In this document: one piece after another, positions 55,527 through 64,000 of the stretch
Position numbering within the stretch: the first letter of the stretch is position 1
Layout of the letters: each line of letters begins with the position of its first letter
Assembly (NCBI GenBank): GCA_011799875.1
Contig: CM022298.1
Location: 192,284,423-192,348,422, forward strand
Length of the DNA stretch: 64,000 nucleotides
Source of the DNA: Thinopyrum elongatum
Lineage: Eukaryota > Streptophyta > Magnoliopsida > Poales > Poaceae
Reading direction: 5' to 3'
The notes under the pieces: generated by a model
Database searches by the model: none
Seen by the model: only the letters and a program-made list of their open reading frames with translations
What the model was told of the DNA's origin: nothing
Program-made: the position numbers and the translations under genes

Positions 55527-56249
55527 TTACTCGGAGTCCGAGTCCACGTCCTCGACTTCGTCCTCGTCCCTCTTCCTCTTCCTCTTCGCCGACACTTCTT
55601 TGCTTGAACCGGACACTGGGCTCTGCTTCTTCATCCAACCCTTGTAGATATTTAAACAAAGGTAGGAATCCGTTGCTGCGTACACAATGTGATCTTCATC
55701 TATTGTCTTCGACTCCCATGCATGATGAAACTCCGGGTGAGGTTTCTTCAGTTGAGCGTACGAAGGATCAAGCATGGCTGCTGCCAGGGTCAGCATTGAA
55801 GGCTGAGAGGAGGACACCAGGCTTTCCTTCTGGAGATTGAAGGGCTGGCCTACAACGAGGCCTATCCGACCCAGGACTCTCCTGTCATTCCTAAAGTCTA
55901 CAGTATTGAATTTCACTCTTTTGTCCTTGAGGAAGAACTCAAAATCCTGGCACCTAATGTCGGCATGGCATATGTGGTAGACCAAGCACACTTTATGTAC
56001 GCAAACCTGGATCACGGCGGGCTTCTTCATCTCTGCCTCCTTTAGAAGCTTCTCCCTTTCCAGGACTGTGGTGTACTCAACATCTAGCCCAGTGACCCAC
56101 TCGTCCTTTGAACTTTTGAACATGTGTAGGAAGCGACCAAGGCATGCTTCCACCGTCGCGGATCTACGGGTGTAGATGACGATGAACTCATCGCTGGTGA
56201 TGGTTCTAACCTTGTACTCATCGCCGATCATGGTGATTTGGGAGGCCAT
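55527..56249 (-). CDS. RNase D/WRN-like 3'-5' exonuclease domain protein
   Basis: 240 residues from ATG (56249). The DEDD exonuclease motifs are visible: Exo I GLDVEY (D56, E58), Exo II FNTVDFRNDRRVL (D122), Exo III YAATDSY (Y190, D194), so all four metal-binding acids and the tyrosine of the DEDDy class are present. Length and order fit plant small Werner-like exonuclease proteins, which trim nucleic acid 3' ends. The tail SAKRKRKRDEDE looks like a nuclear localisation signal followed by an acidic end. It is a single exon with no lesion, so it may be functional. No TATA box was identified upstream. The neighbours are transposons, so nothing more is learned from context. Confidence 0.85.
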   Translation of the reverse strand: MASQITMIGDEYKVRTITSDEFIVIYTRRSATVEACLGRFLHMFKSSKDEWVTGLDVEYTTVLEREKLLKEAEMKKPAVIQVCVHKVCLVYHICHADIRCQDFEFFLKDKRVKFNTVDFRNDRRVLGRIGLVVGQPFNLQKESLVSSSQPSMLTLAAAMLDPSYAQLKKPHPEFHHAWESKTIDEDHIVYAATDSYLCLNIYKGWMKKQSPVSGSSKEVSAKRKRKRDEDEVEDVDSDSE

Positions 56250-56648
56250 GGATTTTGGAGGCGGGTTAGGAGAAGTGGAACTGGTGTAATGTGAAAGGAC
56301 GGGACGACTGGGAGCGAACTGTTGTAAGGTAGAAGACAGGGACGAGTAGGGCGTGCGAACGGCGTGGGGTGGTGGCTTGCCCGGTGGATAAACGACTGCA
56401 TGCCCCCAAAGAGTTCTCGAGTACTATGCGGGACCCACTAGATGTCATGTCTACTAGACCCATATCGTAGGCCTAACGGTATAGCTTCTGTGTGTCCGCA
56501 CATCATGCCGGCACGTGCATGTAACTTCACTTAATTCCGTCAACCATCGTGCCTCCCATGACCTTCGCCTCCCTCGCATGGTCGCACCCTTTGAGACTTC
56601 GGACGGCTATAAATGAGCAATTTTTTTGCCTACTCCGCATGCATGATA
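56250..56648. other. Upstream region of the exonuclease gene
   Basis: Nothing coding. The stretch should hold the minus-strand promoter. GGCTATAAATGAG at 56605 is a plus-strand TATA-like sequence with no gene behind it. Confidence 0.4.
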
Positions 56649-56892
56649 CTCCCTCTGGTCCTTTTTACTCCGCGTAAGATTTGTGTCAAGTCAAAGTTTG
56701 CAAAGTTTGACCAAATTTATACTAAAAATATCAATATCTATAATACCAAATATATATTTTATGAAACTACATTTCATAATGAGTATAAAAATATTGATTT
56801 GACATTGTGAATGTTGATACATTTTTCTATAAGTTTGGTCAGAGTAGAGGTACATTGACTTCAGACAAAACTTATATGCACAATGCAGACTA
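56649..56892. mobile_element. Stowaway-type MITE, right end decayed
   Basis: Left end CTCCCTCTGGTCCTTTTTAC after TA. The interior CAAAGTTTGACCAAATTTAT is shared with the MITE at 52540. The right terminal repeat is unrecognisable. Confidence 0.6.
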
Positions 56893-57179
56893 GTTCCTCC
56901 GTCCAGGTGCGTGCCATGTCCTATCTAGTCATCACAAAGGTTAGCTATTAGAGTACTACTGCCTCCCTTCTAGTTTAAAGGGCTTGATTCAAAAATTTCA
57001 CCTACTCTTACCAAGATAGAGGCGGTGGAATAGTTTTTGTAGTCTGCAAAAGTACTCAATTAATGCTCTCGTTCTTCACAAAAAAAAATGTGTTTACCAA
57101 TGCATTATCGCATTGCATGCATGCATGAACACTAGTAAATGACAAAGATTTTTACATGCATTAGTCAATATTCTCTTTA

Positions 57180-57414
57180 GGCTACTCATAGTGGAAAGTA
57201 TCATATACTAGTATCATGTGCATGATACTAGTGTATGATACGGGACTACCTTTATAGTGCCATGCATGACACAAAGTAGCATACTATTTAACATGATACG
57301 GTATCTACCTATGTTACTCTAACCCCCCTCTCTTCTTTAATTCTTTGCCACATCAGCATGTTTGCTATTCCCGTGTGCATGATACCAGCTAAGATACCAC
57401 CACTATGGCCAGCC
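57180..57414. mobile_element. Tourist-type (PIF/Harbinger) MITE
   Basis: Ends GGCTACTCATAGTGG and CCACTATGGCCAGCC are imperfect inverted repeats, flanked by the 3-bp duplication TTA (57177-57179, 57415-57417). Internal ATCATGTGCATGATAC palindromes. Confidence 0.8.
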
Positions 57415-57417
57415 TTA

Positions 57418-58020
57418 ATCATCGCATGCAATAATTTAGTGCACCTTGAAATCTGAACATGTGTGGGCGTGTATGTTTTTAATGACTTGAGACTGTACCT
57501 AGCCCAGCATGCAATGGTCAGTTCATTGCATGTAAGATGACTTATTATGCACCGTTCCCCATACCTGTAGGAAGCCCATTCGTCTACAAATCTTTTCCTC
57601 TCCATGTGTGAAAACAATCTGCCTGCTTGACTCTCCTTCTCCCTCCGGCAGTCCCACCACTCCACCCCGTGTGGAAAAAATCTGCATGCATGACTCTCCT
57701 CCCCCGCGCTTGTCCAATCTGTTGTGACCAGCAATCTTTCCACCCCTTCCCTCCCTCGGTAATGCTAAATCTATGTAACAGAAGTTACGTGTTTTACATA
57801 AAAGGCCACATGGACAATACTGATTGGAGAAGGGGGAGAAAGGGGCCCCACCCACCTGAAAATCAGGGGGGGAGAGAATTATTTTAGGCAGATTACGTAG
57901 ACTGTTACATAGCTACCCGTAGATGAAGCATTATTATCCCTCCCCTGTAATTTACTCCAACAAATATGCCCACGTAGCTATTACGTTAATTACGCAACAT
58001 ATCTTACGTAGGTGTGCCAT
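57418..58020. other. Intergenic, no gene
   Basis: Nothing recognised except TGTAACAGAAGTTACG (57774) and similar TTACG phrases, possibly a small inverted-repeat element around 57760-57930. Confidence 0.4.
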
Positions 58021-58025
58021 TGCTC

Positions 58026-58036
58026 GCTATAAATAC
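58026..58036 (+). promoter_or_regulatory. TATA box of the 58112 gene
   Basis: GCTATAAATACTG, 80 bp upstream of the ATG at 58112. Confidence 0.65.
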
Positions 58037-58111
58037 TGCGCCTCCCAAGGCATTCGGAAGAACGCTCATGTTCATTGCTATCTCCTGCCCCTCCCTCTCA
58101 CGTCGACCAGC

Positions 58112-58878
58112 ATGGCATCGCCCCTCCCAAGCCCTAGGCACCCCTCGCTCCACCGCGCGGAGGGTCACGCGTCGCCGTTCCGTTCCTCGCCGCCACTAGT
58201 CGAGGAGGACGCGTCGGTGTTCCGCTCCTCGCCGCAACACGTCGAGGTGGACGCATCGGCGTTCTACTCCTCGCCGCGATGCGTCGAGGTGGACGCGTCG
58301 GTGTTCCCAGTCTCGCCAGCACATGCATCGGAGGACGCGTCGGCTCCCCGCTACGAGGAGAACGTCGCGCCGCCCGCCGAGCCCCCAACCTTAAGGAGCT
58401 TTGGAAAGAAATGGAGGTCGCCTTGTGGGAGGCTTTGCCTCCGGCAGAGCGCGCCAAAATAGAGGCGGAGAAGAAGGCTGAGGAAGAGAAGCGCGCCGCG
58501 AGGCATGCTGCCTGGCAGGCCTATGTCATGTCCGAGAGAGTCAGGCAATTGGCTCTTTGGCAGAAAGCTCGTGCGAGGGCCATGAGGGTGGCGGAGGACG
58601 CCTGTGCAAAAGCCCTGAGTGCAGTCGGGCCCAAGCGCCTCATCTACGCTTGGCGGTACGTGGACCGGGTGCATGCTTCCAGCAAGGAGGAGTATCTGTT
58701 GGCACCGGATCACCATACCGGTGAGATCGCGCTCGCCCGCCGGCAAGCCGCCAATCAGCACCTCGCGAGTTGTGAGGCTGAGGAAGAGGCATTGTGTCGG
58801 CGTGCTGGGAAACGGCCGCGCACCAGGGCACTCGTGGCGCGCCGCAAGCGCTCGTGCGAGTGCCGTGGCTTTTATTAG
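58112..58878 (+). pseudogene. Frameshifted gene: four 14-residue repeats plus Ala/Glu/Arg-rich helical domain
   Basis: From ATG (58112) the frame encodes MASPLPSPRHPSLHR and four repeats of about 14 residues of the form FRSSPQHVEVDASA (58178-58345). It then loses sense near 58385. The next frame, open to 58878, encodes NLKELWKEMEVALWEALPPA and a long helical region (ERVRQLALWQKARARAM; KRLIYAWRYVDRVHASSKEE) with a basic end. One-base loss in the CCCCCAACC stretch is the simplest explanation. A TATA box and leader are in place. I do not recognise the family. It may be a recent pseudogene or a sequencing error in a live gene. Confidence 0.55.
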
Positions 58879-59402
58879 GAATAATTTAGTTTCGTAAGGC
58901 GATCTCATTAGTTTTGGGACGCAAATGATAAATCCCAAACGTTCGGGAATTATTAGCGTCCTTAATTAAGTATGTAAAAGGAAAAGTTTGGAAACCTTGT
59001 GTATCCGTACGCATTTTGTAAGTATGTGTATATAGCACAAACTTAACTATATATCGTACTACACGTCTCTCTCTATATATGCTTGCAGACTGTGCTACTA
59101 CTATTACTTATGTATGTGCAAATGCACGTTTTAACATTACGATGCGGTTTTTGTAAAAGTAAAAAAACAGCACTAGTCAAGCTTGTGAAACGATTCAATG
59201 CAAAAGAAATGCAAAAATGCTCGTTTGATTGTTTACTTTTAGCTTCCTTCTCTGTGGTTATTTCTCTATCGCACTTTGAACGGAGTATCTCACTGGTCGG
59301 GAAGGCATGCAAATTCTCAAACCGCTTCGTACACCCTGTATCAAATTTTTTGCCTAACAAGTTGTGCCGTGCAATTGGAATTCCAACTTGAGTACTACTA
59401 CT
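58879..59402. other. 3' flank, nothing recognised
   Basis: AT-rich, no gene. A TATATAGCACA and CTATATATCG stretch lies near 59030. Confidence 0.4.
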
Positions 59403-59456
59403 AGGAGTACCAGGGGCCAGTTCTTTTAGGCTTCTAGATTAGTAATCCCATAACTA

Positions 59457-59654
59457 CTACCTCCGTCCTGGATTATTGGTCCCCATTGTAATCTGTGTCA
59501 AATTTTAACCATAAATTTAACTAATGAAATGTTTATGCATGTCACCAAAAATTATATAACTTTTGTTGACATGCACTAACCATTTATCTGTTAAATCTTT
59601 GGTCAAAATTTAGCACAAATTACAATGGTGACTAATAAACCAGGACGGAGGTAG
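59457..59654. mobile_element. Stowaway-type MITE (198 bp)
   Basis: CTACCTCCGTCCTGG at the left and its exact complement CCAGGACGGAGGTAG at the right, flanked by TA (59455-59456, 59655-59656). The inverted repeats extend well inward (GTCCCCATTGTAAT / ATTACAATGGTGAC). Confidence 0.9.
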
Positions 59655-59712
59655 TAGTTTAGAAGCCCAAATGAATGAGTGAGGCGCCTTATGTTACTCT
59701 CCACTGTGACTA

Positions 59713-59927
59713 CTTCCTCCGTCTCGATTTACAGGGCATGCACGTCGTTCTAGGTTGAGAATTTAACTAGCTATATATGTATTATATGTGATGAAAAATA
59801 TATGTTTAGAAACTACATCCGCTTAAGAATCCAATGATATACTTTTTGTGACATATAACTCATATTTAGTTAGTCAAATGGATGACCTAGAACTACGTGC
59901 ATGCCCTATAAACCGAGACGGAGGGAG
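59713..59927. mobile_element. Stowaway-type MITE (215 bp), second family
   Basis: Ends CTTCCTCCGTCTCG and CGAGACGGAGGGAG with long inverted repeats (CAGGGCATGCACGT / ACGTGCATGCCCT), flanked by TA (59711-59712, 59928-59929). Confidence 0.9.
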
Positions 59928-60236
59928 TAGTCTTATGGGAAAAGCTGGGGAAGAGACGGCTTATTTTTTAAGCCGCCAAAAGAACTGGCCCTAGGAGTAG
60001 TAGCTAGGGATACTAGGAGTAGTAGCTAGGGATCGAGTGTGCGAGATGAACCAGACAAAGTAAATGCAGAGAGATGAAATGCAAAAAAGACAGAGGGATG
60101 TGATGGTTGCTTGTCCGTTTATTTTACTAGGCCACTTATTACTGGGAGTGGTGGGGTTTTGTGATATGACGGCTTTACTGCCGTGCCATGAGCGGGGTGA
60201 GACTCCCATGCAGCGCCGCCCTCTACACTAGTACTA

Positions 60237-60413
60237 CTACCTCCATCATGGTTTATTAGTCCCCCATGTAATTTGACGGAAGATTTAACTGACAAAATGT
60301 TAGTGCATGTCAACAAAAACTATATCGTTGCATGAGCATTTATCGTACTATATATAATGTTAGTTAAATTTATGGTTGTACTATATATAGTAAGGTGCCC
60401 GTGCGTTGCACGG
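60237..60413. mobile_element. Partial Stowaway and a Helitron-like terminus
   Basis: CTACCTCCATCATGG after TA matches the left half of the MITE at 59457. The right half is rearranged. At 60391-60413 the minus strand reads CCGTGCAACGCACGGGCAC, the hairpin of Helitron 3' ends, but a clean CTAG is not present. Confidence 0.4.
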
Positions 60414-60725
60414 AACAGTGAACTGCATTGATCGGGGAGTTGTTTATTTTGACAAAGTATGTGGGGGTCATCTCATGCGTAACGAGTATCGATAGGTTTC
60501 TTCGGATATTATTTCTTCTTTAGAGCTCACAAACATCCGGGAGAATATTAAATGTAGGCTAAATAGATAAAAAAGTATCTTTTGCAAACAAAAGCGTTCA
60601 ACTGTTCAACCTACATCCAAAACTTGTGAAGAAATAACACTTATTGTGCTTTGCAAGAAATGATCTTTAAGAATTAGTTTTTGAGTATTGATTTTGTTTA
60701 TTTTTTCTAGACCACCATGAATGTA
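60414..60725. other. Intergenic, no gene
   Basis: Nothing recognised. Probably sequence belonging to the minus-strand Helitron that ends at 60391. Confidence 0.3.
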
Positions 60726-60772
60726 CTCCCTCCGTCTAGGTGAATAAGTCATCTTAGGTTGTGCATCGTGAC
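60726..60772. mobile_element. Stowaway left-end fragment
   Basis: CTCCCTCCGTCTAGGTGAAT, identical to the left end of the element at 60846 but cut off after about 45 bp. Confidence 0.6.
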
Positions 60773-60845
60773 TCTGCTGAGTTGCTACGCCAACACGACA
60801 GGAGCAGCCTACCACTTGGTTTTGCTCCTTGGTGAATCCCGACTA

Positions 60846-61420
60846 CTCCCTCCGTCTAGGTGAATAAGTCATCTTGTGCACCGTGACCAAGAAGGAGGGG
60901 AAAATGAGAGAACTTAATGTTTATTTGCTAATTAATAGCATTGCATGCAATGAACTAACCACTGCATGTCGTGTTTGGTAGTCTTGAGTCATTGAAAACA
61001 TGCACGCCCCACATCTCTTATTGGTTGATATGTCAAGAAACAAGAAACGAGGTGGGAGTTAATGCACCACGCCTAAGTGTTTTGGGATTATTTGGTTTTC
61101 GTAAGGTGACTTAGAGCGAGTACAGTAAGGTATAGTCAGCAGACTATAAGAAGTAAAGTAATATTTCTAATGCTTAGTTGGAGGAGAGAGGATATGAGAG
61201 AGAATGTAAGCGGGCTCTCATGCAAGAGCCAGCTACAGCACGTGCTCCTAAGCACTATGTGAGAGTGGAAAGTGGGCCATGTATTAATAAAGTAGCACAT
61301 ACTTATAGCTAATTGTTATACATGTTGGCTATAAGTTGGCTATAGATGACATGGCACTTTCTTATAGTCAACAGTTGGCTATACTATTAACCATGCTCTT
61401 ATACACCTAGACGGAGGGAG
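60846..61420. mobile_element. Stowaway-type MITE with a nested Tourist MITE
   Basis: CTCCCTCCGTCTAGGTG at the left and CACCTAGACGGAGGGAG at the right, flanked by TA (60844-60845, 61421-61422). The Tourist element at 61114 accounts for half its length. Confidence 0.85.
61114..61398. mobile_element. Tourist-type MITE (285 bp) nested in a Stowaway
   Basis: GAGCGAGTACAGTAAGGTAT at the left and CTATACTATTAACCATGCTC at the right, with TTA duplicated on both sides (61111-61113, 61399-61401). Inner GTTGGCTATA/TATAGCCAAC phrases. Confidence 0.85.
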
Positions 61421-61422
61421 TA

Positions 61423-61703
61423 AATCAGGATGACTTGGAAGGGGGCAGAGGAGATGTAAGAAATGGTTCATCATAAGTCTTTCACCATTACTGTAGTAAA
61501 AATTCTCAATTAATCTCATAAATGGCAAGCGAGAACTCTAATGGAGCAAAAACATACGTGGAAGATTCTAGACTAAACCATAAATGGATACACTTTTATT
61601 CAAGCGCCATACTATAATAGAGCAAGATCATGCATGGAAGGTTCTATACTATATAAATAAGAAGTCTCCACATGCTTAGACAGCGGATTACATTGAGCAA
61701 AGT
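61423..61703. other. 3' flank of the SINA-type gene, nothing recognised
   Basis: AT-rich, no ORF or element end. It probably holds the 3' UTR of the minus-strand gene. Confidence 0.4.
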
Positions 61704-62330
61704 CTAATGATGAACATTTGACTTGGTAATGCATATGACCAGGTGAACCTCCTTGGAGTCCCCGTGCACCATCTTGGGGTGAAAATCATACCAGGCATCT
61801 TCCATGTCCACATTGCCGGGAACAGAGCAGCTCGGCACAGTCCCAGTCAGCGTGATGGAGGCGGCGTGGGTGCCCTCGTACTTCGGAGGGGCAGTAACAA
61901 TGAGCACGCACCCGTACACCGGCCTCGTGTCAGCGTCAGCGGCGTTGCCCCTGATGCACACTACAGAGATGGGGCGGCGGCCTGCGCGGGCCTTGCCGGT
62001 GCCCATGGCCAAGAGGAAGAAGCTGCCTTCCTCCTCCGTGACTAGCAGGCGGCGGTGATCCTCCAGCGGCTCCGGCACGGCGAACAGGTAGCACGTCTCG
62101 TACTTGATGTTCATCGCTGCGGGCCAGTAGTGATTGACGGTCGGTGCCGTGAGGTGATGCACGAGGCTCGCCGGCGAGCCCTCAAATGGCAGCCTGCACT
62201 CATAGAAGTAGCAGGGCGCGTGCGCGCATCTGGAACTATGCTCCGCCAGCGAGTGCTGGTCGACGTACCTCTCGCAGCCGAAACTCTTATAGACGCAGGG
62301 CACCTTGCAGGCATCGACCAGGCCGTCCAT
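61704..62330 (-). pseudogene. SINA-type (seven in absentia) protein, 5'-truncated
   Basis: 208 open codons from an internal ATG. The SIAH-type zinc finger is clear: C12-x6-C19-x11-H31-x3-C35, then C40 and C45 and the histidines at 58-59. A C-terminal substrate-binding-like region follows, ending HLVICITKSNVHH. SINA proteins are RING E3 ubiquitin ligases. Here the RING is gone: upstream only CFVCYSCAPFGG, the last part of such a domain, can be read, in another frame because of a 46-bp tandem duplication (62336-62424). A Helitron begins at 62473 and no RING lies beyond it. The remaining frame is intact but the gene probably cannot make an active ligase. Confidence 0.75.
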
Positions 62331-62335
62331 GACAC

Positions 62336-62424
62336 GGGAGTGGCTGTAGGGGACGTTGTGCCCGCCAAATGGAGCGCAGGAGGGAGTGGCTGTAGGTGAC
62401 GTTGCGCCCGCCGAATGGAGCGCA
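62336..62424 (-). repeat. 46-bp tandem duplication in the SINA-type gene
   Basis: TGCGCTCCATT(C/T)GGCGGGC and the bases up to AGCCACTCCC occur twice in a row with three differences. 46 is not a multiple of three, so the second copy is out of frame with the first. Confidence 0.8.
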
Positions 62425-62472
62425 TGAGTAGCACACGAAGCAGTAGATGGTGTCCTTACTAGTACTCCCTAG

Positions 62473-62971
62473 TCTCTCTTATATAAAAAATAGAGTTGGT
62501 GATGATGGTGTGCCTGCCATCCTGCAATATAGGCCGTCTGATCTATATCTGACGGATAGGAAGGAAACTATGGCAATTTTGCAAAAAGATACCCACACCC
62601 CTCTCCACATTTGCAAATAAGGCCTTGCCTCGTTCATCCTTATCTCCCACAACCTCATTGCTGAGCAATTAAAAAAGGAAGTCTCTGGAACAATCTGGCA
62701 TGGTGGCAGCTGCCGGCGCCGTCCATCCCCATGCCTCCGCCCAGTCCGACCACCAGTCACCACCACGCCCCACTCCTCCTCACCTTATCTCTCATCTTTC
62801 TCGAGATATCAATTTTTCGATGAAATTCTCGAGATACCATTTTTTCGATGAAATTCTCGAGATATCATTAGTTTTTACATATGGGATTACTCCTCCATGG
62901 GTCAATCACAACAGGTGTTTTGTAAAAAAATGCATCTTGATGTTTCGTGCAATGCACGGGCATCTTGCTAG
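62473..62971 (+). mobile_element. Non-autonomous Helitron, copy 3, with extra internal sequence (499 bp)
   Basis: Starts TCTCTCTTATATAAAA and ends TTTCGTGCAATGCACGGGCATC then TTGCTAG before T. The first 180 bp match copies 1 and 2. An extra 250-bp segment (62650-62900), including a GC-rich start-like CATGGTGGCAGCTGCC and two ATTTTTCGATGAAATTCTCG repeats, lies before the shared 3' end and may be captured sequence. Confidence 0.75.
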
Positions 62972-63661
62972 TTTGCATATAATTCCAAACACCACGTAGA
63001 CACGTTCTTTGACCATTTTACAACTATGTTAGTATCATTGTTAGTGGTCAGCCGGTGCAAGTTATAGCCCCGGGTGTTTCAACCTTTTTTTTAGTAATGA
63101 TATCTAGCGATTGTTCGCCACAAGCCCAATCCTGGCGAATCCCACATAACCGTCAGATTTCCATCCGACGGTGGCCTGTTTTTAAGCCATAGTATTTGAC
63201 AAAACCGCCACCCTTACACACATACTGTAACTGCATCGCGGGAGTTTGCAACTGCCATGTCTCCCAGCGAACGTTTGCTGGGGATTGGAGTTAGCACCGA
63301 TGGCGGTTCGTAGTCGTTCCACGCTCGGGCATTGAAGTTTGTAACTATTTTAGAATATACTACTCCTCCGGTTCTAGTAGTAGAACAGAGTCCTACTCCA
63401 CTGTATGCAAACTAGGGCATAGTAGTAGGTACTGTAGTTTATTGTACTAGTACTGTGATCACTCAAGCAAGTTGTCTGGCATCGATATGACCCTACGCTA
63501 CTGGGATGTGTCTCAAAAGTCAAGCGGCGTGCTGTTGTCATCATCACCTGTCCACTTCCTACAACACATATTCGCTTCTCCATCCTTGTCCACACATAAT
63601 CGTCCAATCTTCCATCCCCGCTAAGGCGCCTCCCCCCTCTTCCGGAACCCAAGCACTAACA
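62972..63661. other. Upstream region of the F-box gene
   Basis: No gene. The last 150 bases before the ATG are pyrimidine-rich (leader). No convincing TATA box was found. Confidence 0.4.
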
Positions 63662-64000
63662 ATGGCAGAACCAAGCAGCGTCCGCCGAAAGAGTGGCTGG
63701 AATTTGCTCCCCACAGAGGTAGTCAAGCTCATTGTTTCGCGTGTGGACAATCTCAGTACCATGCCGCTCGCCGCGTGCTCGTCGGGGTTGTACCATTTAC
63801 TCAAAGCCCTCAGGCCGGAGCTTTTTAAGCCAGCTCCCTGCTTGCTGATGCCGCCTGATCTTCAGAAACGGCGTGTCACGCAGCATAACGATCGTAGGGT
63901 GGCGAGCATCAACCCCTCGATTGCGATCCGATCCCCATCACCCTCAACTACATTAACGGTATGTACTGGGTCGACATGAATACGTCTTGGATGGTGCTCG
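63662..64000 (+). pseudogene. F-box protein gene, start only, probable frameshift (runs off the window)
   Basis: From ATG (63662): a short basic start, then the F-box-like GWNLLPTEVVKLIVSRVDNL and LAACSSGLYHLLKALRPELF, the order seen in grass F-box/DUF295 proteins, which are substrate adaptors of SCF ubiquitin ligases. The original frame ends at a TGA near 63977. One frame over, PIPITLNYINGMYWVDMNTS, a typical continuation, is open to the window edge, so an indel between about 63896 and 63925 is likely. The rest of the gene lies outside the window. Confidence 0.55.

Larger units (their letters stand above)
59411..59992. mobile_element. hAT-like inverted-repeat element with two nested Stowaways
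   Basis: Left end CAGGGGCCAGTTCTTTTAGG and right end CCAAAAGAACTGGCCCT are inverted repeats. The flanking 8-mers are AGGAGTAC (59403-59410) and AGGAGTAG (59993-60000), a target duplication with one mismatch. An 8-bp duplication and CAGGGGC ends fit hAT elements. Removing the two Stowaways leaves about 170 bp. Confidence 0.55.

Overview
The window is nuclear DNA of a Triticeae grass (wheat, Aegilops or a close relative). The evidence is the kind of sequence present: nested Athila-type and Tat-type Gypsy retrotransposons, a CACTA transposon with GGCCCGTTAA-type subterminal repeats, many Stowaway and Tourist MITEs, short Helitrons, and a few isolated plant genes with introns and TATA boxes. Nothing bacterial, organellar or CRISPR-like is seen. 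Family names such as Sabrina, WHAM or Fatima are from memory and tentative; the structural calls rest on the sequence.

Layout, left to right. 1-633 is gene-free repeat. 634-1592 plus 11197-11777 is one old minus-strand LTR split by element 1. Element 1 (1593-11191, target duplication AGGAG) is a non-autonomous Athila-type Gypsy element with gag, protease and a 3' ORF but no reverse transcriptase or integrase. At 11778 a minus-strand CACTA transposon begins. It carries a degenerate Transposase_24-like gene, tandem repeats, a Helitron, a Stowaway MITE and a 4.4-kb solo LTR (18789-23170, target duplication ACGGG). Its right terminus is not found.

Element 2 (24288-47751) is a larger Athila-type element with gag, protease, RT, RNase H, integrase and a small 3' ORF. 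Element 3 (26612-39920, target duplication AATAC) is inserted in its gag, on the minus strand. Element 3 is a Tat-type Gypsy element whose gag-pol is a single 2,116-codon frame broken only by six stop codons. On the opposite strand it carries a separate four-exon gene (27851-31848) with its own TATA-like box, three short GT-AG introns that keep the frame, a gypsy-type transposon domain and a long coiled coil.

From about 48.7 kb the density of large elements falls and the gene-bearing part starts: a spliced minus-strand gene fragment with a coiled coil (49785-50566), an AP2/ERF-domain gene (50734-51249), a RNase D/WRN-like 3'-5' exonuclease gene (55527-56249), a frameshifted repeat-bearing gene (58112-58878), a truncated SINA-type gene (61704-62330) and the start of an F-box gene (63662 to the window end). 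MITEs and Helitrons fill the spaces, often nested.

How the parts relate. Elements 1 and 2 share LTR ends, primer-binding site, polypurine tract and two non-coding 3' blocks although their coding regions differ, so element 2-type enzymes could plausibly mobilise element 1. Both also carry, upstream of the 3' ORF, an internal palindrome like the one in their own U3, which looks like an internal promoter. Nearly all stop codons breaking the retroelement genes are explicable as C-to-T or G-to-A changes, as expected for methylated, silenced DNA. Insertion order is certain only where elements are nested (3 after 2). LTR divergence judged by eye suggests element 3 is youngest (about 1.2 percent) and elements 1 and 2 somewhat older (about 2-3 percent).
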